Origin: Lunularia cruciata
Taxonomy: Eukaryota; Streptophyta; Marchantiopsida; Lunulariales; Lunulariaceae
NCBI GenBank assembly: GCA_948567375.1
Contig: OX419756.1
Span: forward strand, 14,761,001-14,825,000
Length of the DNA stretch: 64,000 nt
Reading direction: 5' to 3'
Positions 52,619-63,860 of the stretch are shown here, in pieces; the stretch's first letter is position 1; each line of letters opens with the position of its first letter. A model generated the notes under the pieces. That model did not search any database. It saw nothing but the letters and a program-made list of their open reading frames with translations, and was not told the DNA's origin. A program made the position numbers and the translations under genes.

Positions 52619-53348
52619 TGTAATACTCCGAGGACAAGAGAAGAGAGAAAACAAAGATTTCACACTCAATCATTCGATCACACTTCTCTTTATTATATAG
52701 ACCAAGAGGATCTCCTCCAAGGAAGCTCCACCATAGGATTAGACACACAGATAGGTGACATGTCAGCAAGCTCCACCCTTGGATTACTACTTGGATGGGT
52801 GACATGTTGGGTCTAGGTCATATTTGGTTGGTCAAACAAGCTTTGATCGGGGGAAATCTTTAAGGGAATCTTCCTATAGGAATCTCAGAATCACGTGGGT
52901 AAGGTACCATTGGAAAGCTCTCAACCAGACAAACTAGGAGGAGGGAAGGCCAGCCTTTTCTTTGTTTGGGGGGGGGGGGAATTTTGCAATTGTTGAGATC
53001 TAATTCATTTTTTAGGCCTCCAAAATTGCCTTCAAAGATTTCAGGCATATTTTGGTTCCTACTCTATTAGTAGAAGTCCCCTTTTGGTGATACCCTTTTC
53101 TGATCTGTTTAGTCCATCATGTGTAACATCCTTCTAGATGTTACTAAACTAATTCTAACCTTTAAATCATATGTCTGGCTATTGATGCTAAGGTCTTCAA
53201 GTCTATTTTGGTTTTTGCTCTTTCAGTAGAAGTACTCTTTTGGTGATACTTCTATCTAATCTATTTTGACCATTATATATGACATCAATCTAGATGTTAC
53301 CAAACCAAATTTCACATCTAGATCATATGGCTAGCTCTTGGTATTACA
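52619..53348 (-). repeat. D2: solo D-family LTR (730 bp), TSD CTAAG
   Basis: TGTAATACTCC to GGTATTACA with perfect CTAAG at 52614-52618 and 53349-53353. The longest D LTR here. Minus-strand TATA box CTATATAATAAAG at about 52690-52702 sets the direction. Contains an 11-bp G run at about 52969. Confidence 0.9.
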
Positions 53349-53353
53349 CTAAG

Positions 53354-54355
53354 CTTAAGTTATGCTTACTTAGCTTTGAATGGCCTTAATAAGGTTGGTT
53401 CGACCCATAAATAATAGTGTGTAACTTCATAAACTTGAATTTATGATAGATTACTTTTTGTTTTAGTATACCCAAATATATCTCTTAGTATCTCTTAAAC
53501 CATCTATTAGACTAGACATTAAGTCTCTCCTACAATTTTCTTTTGGTTCTTTAGACTACACTAGAATCAAAAGTGAGGTCTTTGATGTAGCATTACAATT
53601 CTCTTATGCAATACCCTTTATTTTCAATTAATAGAGTGGTTCTTGATCTTATCATTGCATTGAAGTGCTCTCCATGTGATTTAACTTTTTTAGAATTTGA
53701 GGTTCTCTAATGCCCCTCAATTTCTTCTAGGCACTAGAGCAATGGTTGATTTTGTTAACATGATATGAAGTCATCCATATAATTCATTTTCTTAGGTTTT
53801 TAAAATCTCACTATAGCACTAGAACATGGTGCTAGGCTCCACATGATATTGAACTTTTACTAGATTCTTGTGATGACACTAAAGTAAGGCATTAAGGTTC
53901 TTGATCAGACTCATTTTTTTAAATTCTGAAGATGGTATTAGAACATTCATTAGAGTGAGATTCTATGCTCCTTTTTGTGCTTCATTGTTTTCAAGTTTTA
54001 CAGATGACCTTAGAGGAGCATGTGACATCTCCAGCTAAAAGACTAGGGAAGTACTTGAATTTTTACTAAAGTGCTCTTGGAGCACTCCTAATTTCTTGTA
54101 TTGTAAATCCACACCACACTAAGTCCATTTCTCTTGTATTTTCTTCCAAAATTTTTTTTTTTTATCAATTCTTGCTTCATATTATTATGCTATCATTTAT
54201 TCTACTGATTATGCATTGAATTGCACATTATATCTCATTAAGATAGAAATTGGTAGGTAGAAAGAGACAAGATGGATTTACTTGCAAATATATGGATACT
54301 TAGAGGGGATGTTCATAAAAAGGGCTACTTGGAAGGAATTATTACTAGATTGGAG
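53354..54355. other. 1 kb without a recognised gene
   Basis: AT-rich, no open frame of note and no match to families A-E. Confidence 0.5.
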
Positions 54356-54376
54356 TTTAGGGTTTAGGGTTTAGGG
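54356..54376 (+). repeat. Interstitial telomeric repeat (TTTAGGG)x3
   Basis: Three exact plant-type telomere units, then GTTTG and, at 54380, A3 sequence starting mid-leader. Confidence 0.9.
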
Positions 54377-54477
54377 GTTTGTGAGGAAGTGTCAATTCTA
54401 TAGAGTTGAGATCTCATGCACGAGGAGTTTGAGAGCAACAAAAAGCATGTTTGAGTGTTTAGATTCATCTTGGGAAC

Positions 54478-54951
54478 ATGGAGGGTCATCAAGAGTGGAA
54501 ATTGAGACTATGAAAGGTTCATCAAGGGTTTGAGGTGATTGTAGGGGTGGATTTGAGGAAAAGAAAGTTTAGAATAGAATTTGAAGAGAGTGTTGAGAGG
54601 ATCCAAAAACCTACACCACTTGGAGGAAAGAGTGAGTCTAAGTGCTTTTAATGTGGAGAGAAGGGACATAAAGAAAGTTCATGTACATTCACTTTTGAGA
54701 GCAAGAGATTGAGAGAAAAGAGAGGTTTAACTGACTTAGGTTTGCATGTTGGACCTTCTTCACCAAGATTGGGAGGGAGAAGATCTAAGACCAAAGAGTT
54801 GTATGAGGTTTATGGAGTTGAAGGACTTCCAAAAGGAGATGAGTGTAATGGAGTGAAAGCACTTTTGGAGACTTTGGTGAAGGATCTTGGAGAGAGTCTA
54901 AGTATAGCTACAGAAATACTACCACCTTCATCAGCTAGTTCTCAAGATTAG
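54478..54951 (+). pseudogene. A3 ORF0
   Basis: Copy of the upstream ORF: MEGHQEWKLRL near 54478, EFEESVERIQKPTPLGG, then a zinc knuckle with a stop in place of its third residue (CF(stop)CGEKGHKESSC), and from 54709 MREKRGLTDLGLHVG, GGRRSKTKELYEVYG and a tail ending SSASSQD. Both Cys of the second cluster are now Tyr. Spacing to gag is as in A2. Confidence 0.65.
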
Positions 54952-55175
54952 TGATGGAGATAATCTTTCAACTTATGGATAAACTATCCATGAGAGTTTG
55001 ATAAATATGCACTCTAGGATTTGATGTTGCTACAGAAATCTTGGAGCAAACTGAACCTTTTGTGTTCCCTAGGATGGATTACTCCTAACTGGTGTTAGTC
55101 ATGTACATTATATATTAGTTATAGAGTGAGAGAAAAGAAAAGAGAAAAAGAAAAATTGAGAAAAAAGAAAGATAT

Positions 55176-55951
55176 ATGGTACTTCCAATTTTCTTTGGCA
55201 AGGATGGAGAAGATGTGGATGCCTTTATGAGAGACTTCAAGAGAGCTTGCATAGGAAAAAATGAGAGGAGGAAGACTGAGTGGGCCTCATTATTACCTGA
55301 TTTCTTTGAGGATGTAGCACTTACATGGTATGAGTTAGAATACCAAAAGAGAGAGAGGAGAGATGGGCAAGAAGAGTCTTGGGAGAGTTTGAATTCAAAA
55401 ATCATTGAGAAATTTCTTCCACATGAGAGTTATGAGAGATTGATGAGTGAAGTTAGCTTTCTCAAGCAAGGAGATGGAGAGAAAGTGAGAATCTATGTGG
55501 AAAGAGTGGAGAAGTTAGAGTCCAGATTTGCATAGTGTTGAGGAAGGGTGGGGATGATGTGGAGACTACTTTGATTGGCAGAGGAGCTATGCTCACCAAG
55601 AATTTTGTGGGAGGGTTGAGACCACAAATTAGAAGCAAGGTGAGATATGAGAAACCTTCTTCCAAGGTTGAAGCTATCAAGATTGCAATTCGTATGGAGG
55701 AGAGTTTGGAAGGAGATGAGAGTGATTTGGTGGTGAAGGAGGTTTTGCATCCTCGTCAAGGTTACAAGTATGGTGGAACTTCTGATACTTTGGTGGCAAG
55801 GGTTTCACCACAAGTAGTAGTTGCTCCAATTCTTGCACCTCCACCAAAAGATTCACTTCAAATGATCATAGAACAACTTGCAGATCTCAAGATCAATGTG
55901 GTGCAACTATGGAAGAAGCCATGGTTGAGAGAATCACACACAATTTATTGA
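55176..55951 (+). pseudogene. A3 gag, same frameshift as A2, joined by deletion to the protease end
   Basis: VLPIFFGKDGEDVDAFMRD, WASLLPDFFEDVALTWYELE, FLKQGDGEKVRIYVERVEKLE, stop at 55535, then +1 frame MLRKGGDDVETT and NFVGGLRPQIRSKVRYEKP. At about 55915, after VVQLWKK, it jumps to PWLRESHTIY, which belongs to the end of protease. The nucleocapsid and protease active site, roughly 0.8 kb, are deleted. Confidence 0.85.
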
Positions 55952-56199
55952 TGGCACAAAGGGTACTTGAGGATTGGGCCATCAAACCATAGAGTCATAG
56001 TTCCTATGACTAATACCACCAACACTTCACATTCAGATACACCATCTTTTGATAATTGGGAACCAAATTCTGAAGAAGGAGCTTCAAGTGTGGACACAAG
56101 CATGGAGGAGTAGAATTCCACATAGGAGGATGAATCTAAACTTGATTCAGATTTGTATCCCTTGTTTGATATAGATTTTGCACCTAAGCTAGAGGTTTG

Positions 56200-57000
56200 A
56201 ACGACTTGGATAAATCACCATTGACACTTGAGGAGATAGAGAGGAGGTTATCTACCCTCAAGTATGGCCCAAATGTTACCAAGGAGGAGAAGGTGAGATT
56301 TGAGTAGATTTTATGCAAGTTCATTCATGTGTTTGTTTTTATTTACAAGGATTTGAAGGAAGTCACCTTGGAGCACAATATAGAGGTGAAGTCACATGCA
56401 AGGCCAATCTGCCAAAAGCAACATCGCATTACCCCACCAATATCTTTGGTTGTGAAGAAGGAGATTGATAAGCTCAAGGAGGCTGGATTTATCTTTGAGG
56501 TGGAGAATTCAAAATGGGTGTCTCCAATTGTCATTGTGAAGAAAAAGAATGGCAAGCTTTGGGTATGTGTGGATTACAAGAAGCTCAATGTTGTTACATT
56601 GATGAGATATTGGAGGAGGTTGCAAGGTCATGAGAGGTACAATTTTGGATATGGTTATAGTGGATATAACTAAATCAAGATTGTGCCAGAGCATCAACAA
56701 CTCACCACATTCACCACACCTTGGGAGATTTATGCTTTCAAGGTCATGCCTTTTTGGCTTTGCAATGCTCCAGCCACATTCCAATGGTTCATGAACAAGG
56801 TATTTGAACCTTTCATTGGAAAATTTGTGAGAGACTTCATTGATGAATTCTCTATCTATGGGAGTAAGGAGGAACACTTTGAGAACCTAATCAAGGTCTT
56901 GCAATGCTTGGATGAGGCAAATGCAAATGATGTGAAGAATGTATACTTTTGGGGCACATCACCTACAAGGATGGAATAGCAATTAATCCTAAGAAGATGA
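56200..57000 (+). pseudogene. A3 reverse transcriptase (FIDE)
   Basis: LTLEEIERRLSTLKYGPNV-like lead, ITPPISLVVKKEIDKLKEAG, VIVKKKNGKLWVCVDYKKLNVV, a short deletion, GYSGYN(stop), LTTFTTPWEIYAFKVMPF, NAPATFQWFMNKVFEPFIG, then FVRDFIDEFSIYG, where the second catalytic Asp has become Glu, and EEHFENLIKVLQCLDEAN. Several stops and shifts. Confidence 0.9.
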
Positions 57001-57560
57001 GGACAGACCTTCCATTTCCTTCAAGCTTAGCAAAGTTACTCCAATTCTTGGGGATGGTTGGGTAGTATAGGAGGTTCATCTTCTCATTTTCCAACAAGGC
57101 TTATGCATTGACCATCTACATGAAGAAGGGTGTAGATTACATGGTGATTTTGAAAGACAAGGAGGCTCTCAAAGCTTTTGAGGAGCTCAAGCAATCCCTT
57201 GTTATAGCTCCAATTCTTGCTAAACCTGATTGGAGTAAGCCTTTCATCCTCTACATTGATGCTTCTCATGTTGCTATAGGATGCACTCTTAGTCAATTAG
57301 ACCAAGATGGGCATGATCATCCAATAGCTTATACTAGTAGGCAGATGGTTTGAGCAGAAAAGAACTATTTTTCATAGAGAGAGAAGGGTTGGTAGTGACC
57401 TTTGGTCTCAAGAAGTTTAGACACTACTTGATTGGAGGGAAAGCCACCATTTTCACAAATCACAAGGCTTTGAAGTACATCTTCAACAAGCCTTATGTGG
57501 AAGGGAGACTAGCAAGGTGGATGATACTCTTGTCTGAGTATGACTACACCATTTAGGATA
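57001..57560 (+). pseudogene. A3 RNase H
   Basis: KEALKAFEELKQSLVIAPIL, KPFILYIDASHVAIGCTL (first Asp), PIAYTSRQM, a one-base shift, KELFFIEREGLVVTFGLKKF (Glu) and YLIGGKATIFTNHKALKYIF (the third Asp position is Asn here), ending GRLARWMILLSEYDYTI. Confidence 0.85.
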
Positions 57561-58980
57561 GGCCAAGAAAGAAACATGCAAATGTTGATTTGTTATCTAG
57601 GGCCTATTATCATGATAGAGATGAGCTAGTGGATGATTCCTTCTTGGATGAGGACCTCATGAAAATCTCAGTCACTCAAGAGGTTCCAATAGAGTACAAG
57701 GAGATTGTGGATTTTGTGACAAGAGGTAACTATCTAGAAGGGATGCATGCTAGGGAGGGGAAGGCGCTTGTAGCAAGATCTAGACCTTACACAATGGTGG
57801 AGGATATTCTTTTTCACCAAGGAGTAGATGGTCTACTTTGAAGAGCAATGGGTAAGGAAGAGTCTATCCTACTCATAAAGGAGTTTCATAAGGTTTAGTG
57901 TGTGGAGGACACTTTGCAAGAAAGGTGACAACCTTCAAGATTCTAGATGAAGGTTACTATTGGAGAGGGATTTTCAAGGATTGTCTTGATTATTGCAAAA
58001 CTTTTCATGTTTGTCAAGCTTTTGCTAGAAAATCTACTTCCACTCAACCACTTAGATCAATTCCATTGCTAGGACCTTTGGAGAAGTGGGGATTGATTTT
58101 GTAGGTCCTCTCAATAGAACCACAAGGAACAATTAGTACATTGTGGTAGTTACTGATTACCTTACCAAGTGGGTTGAGGCTATACCATTGAGGGACAAGA
58201 ATGAAAATGAAGTTGGTAGATTTCTTTATGAACACATTATCACTAGGTTTGGATGCCCTTTGGAGCTGGTTTCCAATAGAGGAGGAGAGTTTACAAGAAG
58301 CATCACTACATCAATGCTACTACATTTCTCTATCACACATAGAGTAACTATATCCTATAAGCCAAATTCCAATGGCTTGGCAGAGAGAACCAATCAGACC
58401 TTGTGCATGATGTTGGCCAAAGATGTAGAAATGGAAGGGGCTAAAAATCATTGGGACAAGAGGATTCATATAGTTTTGTGGAAGTGTAAGACAACCATGA
58501 AGACTTCCACTAGATATTCTCCATTTCAATTGGTATATGGTATTGAGTCTACCTTACCCATTCATTTTGATCTTCCTACCTTCCAAAGCATTCATAGGAG
58601 ATTGAAGAAAACACAAGGAGGTGATGCAAAGAAGTCAAGGAAGGATCAACTCATGGAATTGGAAGAGGAAAGAGTAGTTGCTATGGTTTGAGTGGAGCAA
58701 GCCCAAAGGAAACAAAAGGAGAGCTATGACAAGAGGCAAGGCAAGAAGAAGGTGGAGCTTTTCAAAGAAGATGATCGGGTAATGTTGTTTGATTCCATTT
58801 GATTCAAGAGAGTACAAAAGAAGTTTTTGCCTAAGTACTTTGGACCTTTCATAGTGGAGAAGGTGTGGGGCAATTACACCTTTGATCTCAAGGAGTTGGG
58901 AGGAAGACACTTTGATAGGATTAACCATGGTAAGTTAAAGATGTATCATAGAAGGTAGAGAGACCTTCACTTTGAGGATA
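57561..58980 (+). pseudogene. A3 integrase and C-terminal tail
   Basis: Linker YKEIVDFVTRGNYLEGMHARE; zinc finger GGHFARKVTT and CKTFHVCQAFA; core VVVTDYLTKWVEAIP (first Asp), CPLELVSNRGGEFTR (second Asp changed to Asn) and NSNGLAERTNQTLCMMLAKD (Glu). Then WDKRIHIVLWKCKTTMKTST and ESTLPIHFDLPTF. The C-terminal part KKFLPKYFGPFIVEKVWG is GPF-like; it ends FDRINHGKLKMYHRR. No chromodomain follows, and the LTR starts only some 30-110 bp later, with no env-like or long 3' region. Confidence 0.9.
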
Positions 58981-59006
58981 AAGTGAAAACTTAGTCTAGT
59001 GATAAA

Positions 59007-59697
59007 TGTAACACCCATTTGTGCATATATGTAGTATTGTGATATTTAGTTTGGTATTACAAGTACTTGAGAGATATTATTTATATAGAGATAAAGGATG
59101 GTTCTACATTAGTCATGATTAGGTAAATTTAGTCATAGCTAAGATAGAGGGGACCTTACTTTAGAGGAAGTAGAAAAGATGAGCACCACTATTTTGGATT
59201 CTAGTGTGTGGACTTGATATTATTCCTAGGTGTTTGGCTTTGAGGAAAGAGTTAAGAACTCTTGGGCCTGCAAGCCTTTTTGTTTTGGATTCTTCTATAG
59301 TCCAAGGATAGCCCATGTAAAGGAATCCTTGACTTAGTTGTTGGGTCAAGATAAGATCACATGCTTAGTAGAATATGCCCATGTGGATGGATATTCCTTC
59401 GTACTTTTTGACTTTACTTGACTTTTAGCCTAGTAACTTGAGTTACTCCAATAATTAATAACTTTGGTGCGTAACTATTTCATAAGTATATAAAGTAGGG
59501 GTGATGAGGTACTCATCATCCTTTCATTTGCAACTATCTCTCTCTCATTGAGTTCTCTAGTGAGCAATGTCTTGAGTCTTGGAGTGTTAGCCTTGGAGGA
59601 GTATGATGGAGTTGGGGTTCCTTGCCTTCTTAGTCCATGGTGCGCTACCATAATAGCCACAGAGGTTCATCTTGAGTGAGAGACATGCCAGCTCACA
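59007..59697 (+). repeat. A3 3' LTR (691 bp)
   Basis: TGTAACACCC to CAGCTCACA. No clear polypurine tract upstream (GTGAAAACTTAGTCTAGTGATAAA). TATA box AGTATATAAAG at 59485-59495. Its last 212 bp are included in the tandem duplication. Confidence 0.9.
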
Positions 59698-60295
59698 GAC
59701 CACTTTAGCAATTGATGATCAATGATGAGAGTGAAGGGGTTACCAAATAGGTAATATAAAAAATATGCTACTACCCATATTGCTACAAAGCACTCTCCCT
59801 CATATGAACTCTTATTCATCTCTGCTAAATTGTTGGAATGACTAGCATAGGCTACCACAAACTCCTTCTCCTCATCATCCTATTGGGTGAGTATATAAAG
59901 TAGGGGTGATGAGGTACTCATCATCCTTTCATTTGCAACTATCTCTCTCTCATTGAGTTCTCTAGTGAGCAATGTCTTGAGTCTTGGAGTGTTAGCCTTG
60001 GAGGAGTATGATGGAGTTGGGGTTCCTTGCCTTCTTAGTCCATGGTGCGCTACCATAATAGCCACAGAGGTTCATCTTGAGTGAGAGACATGCCAGCTCA
60101 CAGACCACTTTAGCAATTGATGATCAATGATGAGAGTGAAGGGGTTACCAAATAGGTAATATAAAAAATATGCTACTACCCATATTGCTACAAAGCACTC
60201 TCCCTCATATGAACTCTTATTCATCTCTGCTAAATTGTTGGAATGACTAGCATAGGCTACCACAAACTCCTTCCCCTCATCATCCTATTGGGTGA
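59486..60295. repeat. 405-bp tandem duplication across the A3 LTR/B3 junction
   Basis: Unit 59486-59890 repeated at 59891-60295: GTATATAAAG..., LTR end, B3 RNase H piece, ...CCTATTGGGTGA. I see one difference (CCTTCTCCTC against CCTTCCCCTC). Each unit contains the A-LTR end and the B3 start. Confidence 0.9.
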
Positions 60296-60700
60296 GGATT
60301 GTTCCAAGCCCCAACATACTCCAATCAATATGAACTTGGAATGGTCATCCTCTAATTAATCTCTTGAGAATAGGGGCAGATATTAACTTCTCCTTGAGCT
60401 CTATAAAAGCTCTTTCCTACTCATACTCTCCCAACATCACTTTGTCAATGCCTTAACAATGGTACTAAATCCTCTGACATATCAGAAATAGATGTTTATC
60501 AACCCAAGGAATGTTTGCACTTTGCTCACATCCATAGGCGAAGGCATACATGGAATGGACTCCACCTTGGTCTATTGAACACCTAGTCCTCTACGATAGA
60601 TAGTGTGACCCAACTACGCAATTTACTTGTGGAAGAATCTATACTTCCCAAAATGTAATTTGAGTCCATGAGATCTCAAACACCTCCAACAAATGTTTCT
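59698..60700 (-). pseudogene. B3 RNase H and RT thumb (partly duplicated)
   Basis: VAYASHSNNLAEMNKSSYEGECFVA and FGNPFTLIIDHQLLKW appear twice (59858-59667 and 60263-60072) because of the 405-bp duplication. 60300-60700 corresponds to B1 14280-14640 (thumb and connection), broken by stops. Confidence 0.8.
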
Positions 60701-61300
60701 CATGCTCCTCCACAATAGCTATTATAGACCAAAATATCATCAATATAACATTGAGTTAAATCAAATCTTGTTAGAATCTTGTCCAAGACCCTTTGCAACT
60801 TAGTAGAAGCATATTTTAACCCAAATGGTAAGAACTTCCATTGATATAATACATCCTTACTGTGAGGATCAATAGCCCAAAATGTTATCTTGGACTTGTC
60901 TTTCCTCCCTAATTGGCAACTGATGATATCTTGCTCAAAGATCCAAAGTATTGAAGACCTTTGCATGCCCAATCACGTCAAAGATCTCCTTTGTGTATGC
61001 ATGGCATACTAATCAACCCTAGTCTATCAATTGATAGGACGGTATCTCCACACATCTACCTATTTGTGTAGTTGCCATGCATATCCTCTTGGCTAGCATT
61101 ATTATACCTGAAGCATACTCTACATGTAAAATCTCTACCAAACCAACCTCAAAAAGGTCTCCACCTTGGCTTTGAATCAATGCTCTCTCTATATCATTAT
61201 ATTTGTAGGGACATCAAAAATTGATGTATCACTATTAAGCTCAATCTAAATACTAGGTCCTTTTAGAGCACCAAAATCCTTCATACTGAAGGCAAAACAA
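60700..61300 (-). pseudogene. B3 reverse transcriptase
   Basis: KDFGALKGPSI(stop)IELNSD start near 61290, MHGNYTNR and the gap-ridden fingers, then 60972-60700 with KITFWAIDPHSKDVLYQW, FLPFGLKYASTKLQRVLDK and the catalytic CYIDDILVY (both Asp intact). The AGYHQLP block is frameshifted. Confidence 0.85.
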
Positions 61301-61689
61301 CTTGCATAGCTCCTCAAGAACCTCCAAACTCTCCATCTTTCCCTTCTTGTAAGCTTAGATCCAATGTTTAGCTCCTAAGTATCCTCTATAATTGATGTAG
61401 GAGTGGGAGATGCACTAACTGGGCTACATTGGGCTCTTGGGTGTTGTAATTTCATGCTTCCAACCACTAGAGTCTCCAACCTCAACAAAAATAACTCTTT
61501 GTGCTCTGGTTGCAAGCTCCACACGTCCTCTAGTTGTACCCCAAGTAGACCAAGGATGTAACCTGAGTAGACCACGCTCACCAAGATGGACCTCAAGTAG
61601 ACCACTCACACTAATGGCCATTAGTTGTGTCCCAAGAATACCCTATCCACTTCTTTCATCAACCCCAACATGTACTTGAATTATCTTGA
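61301..61689 (-). other. B3 linker between methyltransferase and RT
   Basis: About 390 bp. One frame reads HLGERGLLRLHPWSTWG, another EHKELFLLRLETLVVGS; no domain recognised. Absent from B1, being within its 875-bp deletion. Confidence 0.5.
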
Positions 61690-62990
61690 TAGGCATAAAG
61701 CTCACAAATGTTCAATTGGTGATGCCTATCAAGCACATCCTATGTTGCTCTTCCAAGCCAAAGCTCACAATATAGGTCAAACAATTTAGGTCCAAATGCT
61801 TGGATGCATTTGACTTTGCTATAATAGTAATAAAATTAGTATGAAAACCCATTGCCTACTTCCTCTCATCAACATTGGGCTCCACCAATTGTTGTAATTG
61901 TGAGTCCCAAACAAGTCCAAGACCTCCTTGTCAAAAAGCATGGGAGCTTGGAAAACTCATAAGTACAAGTAAGGCAGCTCTAGGCTATCCAACAAGGTTT
62001 ACCATTGCCATAGGTGACCTATCAACCACTACTACCATTTCAGATTGGCGCCTAAAAATGTCATCAATAGTAAAGTGATCTAGTCATTAAATCCCATCAT
62101 AAGCATACTATAGAACCTCTCTAGGTAAGGTTCATCCACCAAAGATGAAGATGATGTGCCTACAATCCCACTCTAAATACATCCAACAACATAGTAGGTC
62201 CTATCCAAGTATGGACTTGATGTGTACTTGCCACCACCTATGTATGAGAAATTACCCATCAAAGAAATATTCTCTAAAATGTAAGCTTAGAGAAATGGAT
62301 TGATGAACTTGGAGATGTTGCAGCATATGTAACATATTCCAAAACACACCAAATTGGGGATCCTATAGACCCTAACCTCAACCAACACGAGTATGTCCTT
62401 GATATGGTCATCCAAAAATCACCAAATGAATGCAACCATGTCTCTCTAAATCATATGCCCCAACAAGGAAATATTTGTTGGTAAGGTCTTTTGGCAATCC
62501 TTGATTGTTGACATTAGTAATACCTTAGGATATTGATAGGCCAAGTGTGTCACATGATTTAGAGAGACTCACTTAGTAGTCTTATCTCTCTCTACATACA
62601 AGTACCTCTATACTCATTTACTTGCTTGTAGTATTGCAACTAGTCTAATGCTAATCCCATCAAACAACTCCAACAAGCATACTCCTTCTATCAGATATTG
62701 CCAAGCAATGAGTGTAGTATCCAAAGGTGACAAGGTAATAGACTCTGAAGGCTCATCCTCACATTGGTCTCTTGGTGGTACAAAGGCTCCAATCCAAGCC
62801 TATTGCACCAACTAATATGCATACTATTGCAACGCATATTAGTTGGAATATCCAAGGTGGATGGAATAATCCCACTAATACTCTAACTTTGAGTGATCTC
62901 TTCTAGTATTGGAGTATCTTTTGCATGGACATTCCCCTCCAATAAGCCACCAAGCCAAGTAATAGAACCATTGAAAGCTAAAACTGATGT
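61690..62990 (-). pseudogene. B3 cytosine-5 DNA methyltransferase, all motif regions, catalytic Cys lost
   Basis: Minus strand: motif I, GVCLLELFDGIS (62682-62650); RYLYVERDK; TGA at the same codon as in B1; motif IV, HLVIFG(stop)PYQGHTRVG, where the catalytic Cys codon TGT is TAT (62404-62402) and the Trp codon is TGA; motif VI, LENIS (62277-62263); motif VIII-like, AHHLHLWWMNL (62159-62127); a segment VDDIF/RRQSE-VVVVDRSP likely in the target-recognition region; motif IX-like, DERK(stop)AMGFHT (61869-61835); motif X-like, HLDLNCLTYIVSFGLEEQ (61798-61750). It proves that the domain extends about 0.9 kb past what B1 keeps, ahead of RT. Confidence 0.8.
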
Positions 62991-62999
62991 CATGGTCTT

Positions 63000-63860
63000 G
63001 GACTATAGTGAGCTAAGCTTGCCACTACTAAAGTGTACTAGTAGGTGACATATCAATCTCTCACTTGACTACCAACTTGGTCTATAGGAGGCTATCTCCT
63101 CCCAATAGTCAATGCAAAAATCCATGAGGTATAATATTACTCCGCCAACTAGCAATCATATGACTCTACTATTGTTGCAATGGCCTAAGCTCTCACCATA
63201 AAGCTATCAATCAAATAGCCAAGCTGAATCTAGAAAATGAGCTTACCATATGTGATGTACTATGTAGAACAACCTCTAGAGATGTTTGGATCTGAAATGG
63301 ATATCTCTCCATATCGGTCTTTTGTAGCAAAAGACCAACAACTACAACCTTCTCCAACATAATAAGTTGTGCACTAGAGTCTAATAAGACCCTCTGTGGT
63401 GTATAGACCTTCCCTAAAAGTCCTACCAAATCAAAAATCCCCCTCTGGTTATCCAATAGGCCAACTCTAGGTGTGAACCAAGCTTGCTCAAAGGCAAATC
63501 TAGTTAGTAACTCTTCCAATTTATATACTATTGTCTACCAGAAACCATCAATCTTTGAGCAGATCCCATGCTCCTCAACCAAGTTAGCTCCACTATCAAC
63601 CACCTCTACTCTAGAAGTAAGAACCACATCACTCCTACTCTCACAAAGTATAGCAACTAACCAGGACATTGAAGTGGGCCTAACTCCCAATGTAAACATA
63701 TCATTGGCTGAGATCAAAAGGAAATACATAATCAATTGAGCCGCTCCTAGCATTGTGCTAGGGTAAGTTTGTGTAGTAGTAGGTGGTTGACTAGCTTTTG
63801 GTCCATCATGCACTCCATCACCATCTACCACATTGGCATTAGTATGTATAGGAGCCATAG
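63000..63860 (-). pseudogene. B3 protease and gag-protease linker
   Basis: TPRVGLLDNQRGIFDLVGL, then VYTPQRVLLDSSAQLIMLE, where the active-site D-S-G-A is D-S-S-A. Downstream, a decayed HMVSSFS/VQ-GHPTD segment and SIGFLH-L-W-like end of the fold. Upstream, 63858-63535 contains the linker words MLGAAQLIMYFLLISANDMF and SGANLVEEHGICS, matching B1 12055-12235. Confidence 0.8.

Larger units (their letters stand above)
54377..59697 (+). mobile_element. A3: OTA-like element, 5' truncated
   Basis: Begins in the leader at the telomeric repeat, then ORF0, gag (no knuckle), RT, RNase H, integrase, 3' LTR. 5' LTR, primer site, nucleocapsid and protease active site are absent. It is otherwise the longest pol of the family here and shows the domain order after RT. 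Immobile. Confidence 0.9.

Noticed and set aside
52965-52980. G-run as G-quadruplex or polypurine tract
   Set aside because: A single G homopolymer inside the D2 solo LTR with no adjacent LTR start; not the layout of a polypurine tract.
58935-59006. Polypurine tract of A3
   Set aside because: No run of more than a few purines directly before TGTAACACCC; cannot be supported.
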